Shown in pieces: positions 58,802 to 64,000 of a stretch of DNA of 64,000 nt. A program made the position numbers and the translations under genes. This DNA is from Hyphomicrobiales bacterium (GTDB lineage Bacteria; Pseudomonadota; Alphaproteobacteria; Rhizobiales; Beijerinckiaceae), in contig JAIXYZ010000005.1 of NCBI GenBank assembly GCA_027489955.1, forward strand, positions 1-64,000, read 5' to 3'. Each line of letters starts with the position of its first letter. Position 1 is the stretch's first letter. The notes under the pieces were generated by a model. That model had not been told where the DNA came from and made no database searches. It saw only the letters and a program-made list of their open reading frames with translations.

Positions 58802-59998
58802 TTGTCCGACACGTCTTCCCTCACCCGCCGCGACCTGGCCCGCTTCGTGGTCCTGCCTGCGACCGCCTTGGCCCTCGGCGGGTGCCTTGCCGGCTCCGGC
58901 GGCGCGCTGACGGGCGAGGAGCCGGTCGCCCAGGCGCCCGCCGGCGATCCGAACGCGCTGGGACAGGGCAGCGTCAAGGTGGCGCTCATCCTGCCGCTCA
59001 CCGGCGCGGGGCAGGGCGCGGTCGCGGGCGCGGCGCTGCGCAACGCCGCCGATCTCGCCATCGCCGAGTTCCAGAACCCGGACATCCAGCTCCTCGTGAA
59101 GGACGACCAGGGTACTGCCGCTGGCGCGCGGGCCGCCGCGCAGGCCGCCCTCGGCGAAGGCGCCGAGCTCGTCATCGGCCCGCTCTTCGCCCAGGCCGTG
59201 CAGGGCGCCGCGCAGGTCACGCGCGCCGCCAACCGCCCCATGATCGCCTTCTCCACCGATGCCAGCGTCGCGACCCGGGGCGTCTATCTGCTGAGCTTCC
59301 TCGCTGAAAACGAGGTGGAGCGGGTCGTGACCTATGCCGTCTCCCAGAACCGTCGCGGCTTCGCGGCGCTGGTTCCCGAGACGCCCTATGGCCGCGTGAC
59401 CGAGGCCGCCTTCCAGCAGGCCGTCGCCGCCCGTTCGGGGCGTCTGCTCGGGCTCGAGCGCTATCCCGCCGGCGACCGCAACGCCATGACCGAGGCGGCC
59501 CGCCGCCTGGCGCAGACCGCCGCCCAGGCCGATGCGCTGTTCATGCCCGAGGGCGGCGAGCAGATCGCGCTGCTGGCCGGCGCGGCGCAGACCGCCGGCT
59601 TCAACCTCCAGCGCACCAGGCCGCTCGGCACCGGCCTGTGGAACGACGCGCGGGCCTTCCGCGTGCCCCAGCTGGCGGGCGGCTGGTTTGCGGCCCCCGA
59701 CGGGGCCGGCTACGATGCCTTCGCCCAGCGCTACCGGGCGCGGTTCAACGCCGATCCGACCCGGATCGCGACCCTCGCCTACGACGCCGTGTCGCTGGCG
59801 GCCGCCCTGGTGCGCACCCAGGGCGCCCAGCGCTTCACGGAGGCCACGCTGACGAACGCGTCCGGCTTTGCCGGCGTCGACGGCGTCTTCCGGTTCCTGA
59901 GCAACGGCACGAACGAGCGCGCGCTGGCGGTCTACGAAATCCGCGGCGGCGCGTCCGCCGTGGTGAGCGGCGCGCCGACCTCCCTCGCCCGCGCCTGA
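58802..59998 (+). CDS. LpoA-like penicillin-binding protein activator lipoprotein
   Basis: Outer-envelope lipoprotein of 398 residues with a periplasmic-binding (type 1) fold as in LpoA and branched-chain amino acid receptors: VALILPLTGAGQGAVAGAAL and VIGPLFAQAVQGAAQV are typical. The lipobox LGGC has the lipidated Cys at residue 28. Two arginines at R9-R10 (SLTRRDLARF) look like a Tat signal, so it may be a Tat-exported lipoprotein. The start is TTG at 58802, preceded by GGGAG. E. coli LpoA activates PBP1A; a PBP1A-family gene is at 48055 (inference). Confidence 0.85.
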   Translation: MSDTSSLTRRDLARFVVLPATALALGGCLAGSGGALTGEEPVAQAPAGDPNALGQGSVKVALILPLTGAGQGAVAGAALRNAADLAIAEFQNPDIQLLVKDDQGTAAGARAAAQAALGEGAELVIGPLFAQAVQGAAQVTRAANRPMIAFSTDASVATRGVYLLSFLAENEVERVVTYAVSQNRRGFAALVPETPYGRVTEAAFQQAVAARSGRLLGLERYPAGDRNAMTEAARRLAQTAAQADALFMPEGGEQIALLAGAAQTAGFNLQRTRPLGTGLWNDARAFRVPQLAGGWFAAPDGAGYDAFAQRYRARFNADPTRIATLAYDAVSLAAALVRTQGAQRFTEATLTNASGFAGVDGVFRFLSNGTNERALAVYEIRGGASAVVSGAPTSLARA

Positions 59999-60014
59999 TC
60001 CCGGGGGCGGCGGC

Positions 60015-60956
60015 CTAGAGCTTCGCTTCGATCGCGTCCCAGATCGCGACGGCGAGGTCCGGCCCGCCGAGGCGCTTGATCGCGCGGATGCCGGTCGGCG
60101 AGGTCACGTTGATCTCGGTCAGCTTGCCGTCGATCACGTCGATGCCGACGAAGATGAGGCCCATCGCCTTCAGCGCGGGGCCGATCGTCGCGCAGATCTC
60201 GCGCTCGCGCTCGCTGAGCTGGGTGTCCGCGGGCGAACCGCCGCGCACCATGTTGGAGCGGATGTCGTTCTCCGCCGGCACGCGGTTCACCGCGCCCATC
60301 GCCTCGCCATCCACGAGGATGATGCGCTTGTCGCCCTTCGACACCGCCGGCAGGAATTGCTGCACCACCCAGGGCTCCTTCCAGGTGGTGGAGAAGATGT
60401 CGAACATGGACCCGAAATTCGGGTCCTTCTCCGTCACGCGCAGCACCGCCGCGCCGCCATGCCCGTGGAGCGGCTTCATCACGATCTGCCCGAACTCGGC
60501 GCGGAAGGCCTCGATCTCCTCCCGGTCGCGGGTGACGATCGTCGGCGGCATCAGCTCGGGATAGTTGAGGACGAAGATCTTCTCGGGCGCGTTGCGCACG
60601 CTGGCCGGGTCGTTGACGACGAGCGTCTTCGGATGGATGCGCTCCAGCATGTGCGTGGCCGTGATGTAGGCCAGGTCGAAGGGCGGATCCTGGCGCATCA
60701 GCACGACGTCGATGTCGGTCTCCAGGTCCAGCCGCTCGGGCTCGCCCAGCGTCGCGTGGTCGCCCGCCACGTCGCGAACCTGCGTGCGCCGGGCCCGGAC
60801 GGTGACACGCCCGTCCCGCTGGGTCATCCGGTCGGGCGTATAGGTATGGAGCGTATGGCCCCGCGCCTGCGCCTCCAGCATCAGCGCGAAGGTCGAGTCG
60901 CCGGCGATCCGGATGGTTTCGATCGGGTCCATCTGAACGGCGATGCGCAGTCCCAT
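60015..60956 (-). CDS. gshB: Glutathione synthetase
   Basis: Joins gamma-glutamylcysteine and glycine using ATP, an ATP-grasp enzyme. In 313 residues: [20 protein letters not shown] at the N-terminus, [21 protein letters not shown], the ATP-grasp [14 protein letters not shown] and the metal site with [19 protein letters not shown]. GshA is not in the window. It is convergent with the LpoA-like gene and divergent from the chemoreceptor, whose 76-base intergenic contains a GATTGA-N7-TTAATC repeat. Confidence 0.96.
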   Translation of the reverse strand: MGLRIAVQMDPIETIRIAGDSTFALMLEAQARGHTLHTYTPDRMTQRDGRVTVRARRTQVRDVAGDHATLGEPERLDLETDIDVVLMRQDPPFDLAYITATHMLERIHPKTLVVNDPASVRNAPEKIFVLNYPELMPPTIVTRDREEIEAFRAEFGQIVMKPLHGHGGAAVLRVTEKDPNFGSMFDIFSTTWKEPWVVQQFLPAVSKGDKRIILVDGEAMGAVNRVPAENDIRSNMVRGGSPADTQLSEREREICATIGPALKAMGLIFVGIDVIDGKLTEINVTSPTGIRAIKRLGGPDLAVAIWDAIEAKL

Positions 60957-60988
60957 GAGCGTCTCCTGACACGGCCGCCCCGCAGCCG

Positions 60989-61007
60989 GATTGACTGAAA
61001 ATTAATC
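60989..61007. promoter_or_regulatory. GATTGA-N7-TTAATC inverted repeat between gshB and the chemoreceptor
   Basis: GATTGA (60989-60994) and TTAATC (61002-61007) are complementary at 5 of 6 positions in the 76-base divergent region. It could be an operator for either gene; no known regulator is proposed. Confidence 0.3.
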
Positions 61008-61032
61008 ACGTTTCTGCAGCGTGGCCGGGACC

Positions 61033-62730
61033 ATGCGCAAGAACCGCATCCTCAATTCGATCGGCACGAAGATCGCCGCCTGCATCTGCCTGGTCGGGCT
61101 GGCGACGCTGGGCGTGACGTTCTACGTCGCCCGGGCGGCGCTGACCATCGACCAGCAGGTCGAGGGCCTGTCGGGCGCCGGACAGCGCGTGGTCTATGGC
61201 GAGCGCCTCCAGGCCCTGGTGAACGGCGTCGTGATGGAATCGCGCGCCTTGTACATGGCCAGAGATAAGCAGGCCGTGGACCGGTTCAATGCGGGCCTGC
61301 GCCGCCATCTGTCGGAGATGCGGGCGCTCATCCGCGTCTGGGAATCCAGCCTCACCCTGGATGAGCAGCGCAAGTTCGTGGTGCTCCGGGGCCGCGTCGA
61401 GGCCTTCATCGAGACCCGCAACGCCCTCGCCGACGCCGCCGACCGCAGCCCCGGATCGGTCGCGTCCGTCTTCGAGGACGAGATGAACCGCGCCCAGCGG
61501 ATCGCCCTGTCCAACGACATCTCCGCCTTCGCGCGGCTGGATGCCGAGACGCTCGCCGACAATATCGGCGCGATCTCCGGCCAGACCCGCGCCATGCGCA
61601 AGGACCTCGTGGCGGTCGCCGCCATCTGGACCCTGTCCACGATCCTGCTGGCGGTCCTCCTCGGCCAGCGCCTCATCGCCGGCCCCATCCGCCAGCTCAC
61701 GAACGGCATGGCGCGGCTCGCCGCGGGCGACACCGGCATCTCCACCGTCCAGATCGCCCGCCGCGGCGGCGAGATCGGCGCCATGGGGCGGGCGCTCGCC
61801 ATCCTGGTGGCGGCGGTCAAGCGCAACAACGAACTGATGGACGAGATGCGCGAGCGCGACGACCGGGAGGCGCTGCTCAAGCGCGACGCGGCGGTGAAGG
61901 AACGCGCCGCCGCGCTCGACGCCGCGATGACCTCGGTCACTTCCCGCCTGTCCGACACGGCGCGCGCCCTGTCGGCTGCCTCCGACACGCTGATCGGCTC
62001 GGCCAGCCAGGCGACCCATGGCGCGCTCGCCATCACCGGCGCATCCAACGGCACCGCTGAGCGCGTCCGCGATCTCGCCCACGCCGCGGAGGAATTGTCG
62101 AACTCGATCGCCGAGGTCGGCGCCCGTGCGCTCGATTCGGCCAATATCGTGCGCGGCGCCGTCGCCGACGCGGCAGCGACCACCGACGCCGTCGGCAAGC
62201 TGGCGGAGAACGTCGACCGCATCGGCGCCATCGCCCATATCATCGGCCAGATCGCCGAGCAGACGAATCTCCTGGCCCTCAACGCCACCATCGAGGCGGC
62301 GCGCGCGGGCGAGGCCGGCCGCGGGTTTGCCGTCGTCGCCTCCGAGGTGAAGGCGCTCGCCTCCCAGACCGCGCGGGCCACGCAGGACATTTCGGCGCGC
62401 ATCGCCGACGTGCAGGACGCCACGCGCCATTCCATCGGCGTGATCGAGACGATCCGCACCCGCGTAGCCGAGATCGATCACATCGCCGTCTCCATCGCCT
62501 CTGCGGTCGAGGAGCAGAGCGCCTCGACCCACCTCATCGCCGCCAATGTGCGCGCGGCCGCCGAAGGGGCGGCGACCACGTCCGCCTCGGTCGCGACGGT
62601 CGGCGAAGCGACCGCCGAGACCAATGCCGGCGCCGAGAAGGTGGCCGCGCTCGCCCGCGCGCTGGAGGATGACGCCCGCGTCATGCGCGCGGAGATGGAA
62701 GCGTTCTTCGCCAGCCTGCGGGCCGCCTGA
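61033..62730 (+). CDS. Methyl-accepting chemotaxis protein
   Basis: Chemoreceptor of 565 residues: TM1 (about 12-32), a helical periplasmic sensor of about 150 residues rich in charged helix ([18 protein letters not shown]), TM2 (about 190-212), HAMP ([20 protein letters not shown]) and the cytoplasmic coiled coil with the tip [20 protein letters not shown]. The four-helix-bundle-like sensor gives no ligand. ATG 61033 is preferred to a GTG at 61021. No CheB/CheR pentapeptide at the end. The other chemoreceptor (27962) has a different sensor and an extra HAMP. Confidence 0.92.
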   Translation: MRKNRILNSIGTKIAACICLVGLATLGVTFYVARAALTIDQQVEGLSGAGQRVVYGERLQALVNGVVMESRALYMARDKQAVDRFNAGLRRHLSEMRALIRVWESSLTLDEQRKFVVLRGRVEAFIETRNALADAADRSPGSVASVFEDEMNRAQRIALSNDISAFARLDAETLADNIGAISGQTRAMRKDLVAVAAIWTLSTILLAVLLGQRLIAGPIRQLTNGMARLAAGDTGISTVQIARRGGEIGAMGRALAILVAAVKRNNELMDEMRERDDREALLKRDAAVKERAAALDAAMTSVTSRLSDTARALSAASDTLIGSASQATHGALAITGASNGTAERVRDLAHAAEELSNSIAEVGARALDSANIVRGAVADAAATTDAVGKLAENVDRIGAIAHIIGQIAEQTNLLALNATIEAARAGEAGRGFAVVASEVKALASQTARATQDISARIADVQDATRHSIGVIETIRTRVAEIDHIAVSIASAVEEQSASTHLIAANVRAAAEGAATTSASVATVGEATAETNAGAEKVAALARALEDDARVMRAEMEAFFASLRAA

Positions 62731-62939
62731 GCCGCCGGCCGCCGCCCCGTCCCTTGCCAATTTACGCCTGCGAGCGTATATCGGCGTCATTCCGACAGTC
62801 CTGATCGGTTCCTGATGGAGCCTTGATGGAGAGTGGGTCCCCCGGGGCCCGCTCCGAAGGACCTTATGCGCATCTCCATCGCGATGCGCCCTGGTCCGTC
62901 CGGCGGAGTGAATCGACGCGAAGGCCGACCGAAGGACCG

Positions 62940-63545
62940 ATGTCCCAGCACGAGAAGCGCCTGATTACCGAGAACGGCGTCGCCGCCCGCGTGGCCGCGA
63001 TCATCGAGCCCGTGGTCGAGGACCTGGGTTTCCGGCTCGTGCGCGTGCGTGTCACCGGGCAGAACGGCTGCACCGTGCAGATCATGGCCGAGAAGCCGGA
63101 CGGCACGATGGGCGTGGACGAATGCGAGGCGGTGAGCCGCGCGGTGTCCCCCGTCCTCGATCTCGAGGACCCGGTGGACCGGGCCTACTACCTCGAAGTC
63201 TCCTCGCCCGGCATCGACAGGCCGCTGGTGCGCCTGTCCGATTTCGACCGGTGGGCCGGCTTCGAGGCCAAGGTCGAGATGGCCGTGCCGGTGGAAGGGC
63301 GCAAGCGCTTCCGCGGCTTCATCCGCGGCACCGAGGGTGACTGCGCCGTGATCGAGCTGTCGGACGGCAAGGCCGACGAGGACGTCACCGCCAAGCTCGT
63401 CGTCGCGGACATGGGCGAGGCCCGCCTCGTCCTCACCGACGACCTGATCAAGGAATCGCTGCGCCGGGGCAAGGCCGCCCTGGCCGGCGCCGAAGAACCG
63501 GAAGAGGGCACGGAACCCGGCGACGCCGCTCCGACCCGTCACTGA
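62940..63545 (+). CDS. rimP: Ribosome maturation factor RimP
   Basis: Helps mature the 30S subunit. The 201-residue protein has the N-terminal RimP domain ([20 protein letters not shown], then [20 protein letters not shown] and [14 protein letters not shown]) and the SH3-like C-terminal domain ([20 protein letters not shown]). ATG 62940 ([13 protein letters not shown]) matches the alphaproteobacterial N-terminus. It heads the rimP-nusA operon; nusA begins 26 bases after its stop. Confidence 0.95.
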   Translation: MSQHEKRLITENGVAARVAAIIEPVVEDLGFRLVRVRVTGQNGCTVQIMAEKPDGTMGVDECEAVSRAVSPVLDLEDPVDRAYYLEVSSPGIDRPLVRLSDFDRWAGFEAKVEMAVPVEGRKRFRGFIRGTEGDCAVIELSDGKADEDVTAKLVVADMGEARLVLTDDLIKESLRRGKAALAGAEEPEEGTEPGDAAPTRH

Positions 63546-63571
63546 ACAGAACCATCCGAGGGAGCACTTCC

Positions 63572-64000
63572 ATGGCCGTCAGCGCCAACCGGCTCGAACT
63601 TCTCCAGATCGCCGACGCGGTCGCGCGGGAGAAGGTCATCGACCGCCAGATCGTCCTCGCCGCCATGGAGGACGCCATCCAGAAGGCGGCCCGCTCGCGC
63701 TACGGCAGCGAGACCGAGGTGCGCGCCGAGATCAACCCGCGCTCCGGCGAGATCCGCCTGTCGCGCCTCCTGCTCGTCGTCGACGAGGTGGAGAACGACG
63801 CGACGCAGATCTCCGTGGTGGATGCCCGCCGCCGCAACCCGGCGGCCCAGTCCGGCGACTACATCGCCGAGACCCTGCCCCCGTTCGACTTCGGGCGCAT
63901 CGCGGCCCAGTCGGCCAAGCAGGTCATCGTGCAGAAGGTGCGCGAGGCCGAGCGCGACCGGCAGTACGACGAGTTCAAGGATCGCATCGGCGAGATCGTC
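63572..64000 (+). CDS. nusA: Transcription termination/antitermination protein NusA (5' part)
   Basis: The first 143 codons are inside the window; the gene runs off its end. The N-terminal domain that binds the RNA polymerase flap is seen: ANRLELLQIADAVAREKVID, MEDAIQKAARSRYGSETEV, and IAAQSAKQVIVQKVREAERD. GAGGGAGC precedes ATG 63572. NusA affects pausing, termination and antitermination; the S1, KH and C-terminal repeats lie outside the window. It follows rimP by 26 bases, the conserved order. Confidence 0.95.
   Translation, partial: MAVSANRLELLQIADAVAREKVIDRQIVLAAMEDAIQKAARSRYGSETEVRAEINPRSGEIRLSRLLLVVDEVENDATQISVVDARRRNPAAQSGDYIAETLPPFDFGRIAAQSAKQVIVQKVREAERDRQYDEFKDRIGEIV

Overview
The window is a high-GC, gene-dense stretch of chromosome from an alphaproteobacterium, most likely order Hyphomicrobiales (Rhizobiales). 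Pointers are the RegB/RegA redox pair, MmcB, DUF2852 and DUF2244 proteins, the lptC-lptA-lptB-rpoN-hpf-ptsN run, the dnaK-dnaJ-pmtA-like-pyrF-dapB-gpmA gene order and the long-form GlnD. I cannot place it to genus from the sequence alone. No rRNA, tRNA, CRISPR array, prophage or insertion sequence was recognised. Nearly everything is housekeeping; the truly unexplained DNA is a repeat-rich, apparently non-coding 1.36-kb stretch at 10.1-11.46 kb.

Layout. 0.5-3.2 kb: a DUF2852 membrane protein, then rph-rdgB on the minus strand and a repeat-filled gap. 3.2-12.6 kb: hrcA, a minus-strand set (XRE-cupin regulator, GNAT acetyltransferase, EamA transporter, M20 amidohydrolase), lepA, an orphan GIY-YIG protein, the repeat/non-coding region, a small Cys-rich protein and a TetR regulator. 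12.7-16.7 kb: hemW and glnD. 16.7-26.7 kb: an OmpW-like porin, grpE, a TRIC-type channel, and a long minus-strand run dnaK-dnaJ-methyltransferase-pyrF-two DUF1330-dapB-gpmA-alkB. 27-31.5 kb: an exported unknown, a chemoreceptor, an Ada-like alkyltransferase and DUF2244. 31.5-35.7 kb: nth-truA, and dapE, DUF805 and dapD on the other strand.

35.8-41.1 kb is the LPS-transport/sigma-54/PTS-Ntr block (lptC, lptA, lptB, rpoN, hpf, ptsN). 41-47.8 kb holds metabolic genes: glucokinase, class I fumarase, an allantoate-amidohydrolase-type enzyme and a histidine-ammonia-lyase-like MIO enzyme, plus two small exported proteins. 48-50.2 kb is a bifunctional class A penicillin-binding protein. 50.2-53.6 kb has a Bcr/CflA exporter and the redox two-component system RegBA, divergent from an intracellular PHA depolymerase (phaZ). 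55-61 kb carries a YgjP-type metallopeptidase, mmcB, a Yip1 protein, yraN-rsmI, a LpoA-like lipoprotein and gshB. The window closes with a second chemoreceptor and rimP-nusA (nusA is cut by the window edge).

Together the genes serve protein folding and its control (HrcA, GrpE, DnaK, DnaJ), lysine/diaminopimelate synthesis (DapB, DapD, DapE), nitrogen signalling (GlnD, RpoN, PtsN), envelope building (Lpt proteins, PBP, LpoA-like) and translation (LepA, TruA, RsmI, RimP, NusA, HPF). The main oddities are a dispersed family of about 120-bp palindromic repeats, a promoter-headed structured non-coding element at 10.48-10.9 kb, a palindrome over the start of the XRE-cupin gene, hairpins between dnaK and dnaJ, and an exported SNase-fold protein that has lost its catalytic motif.
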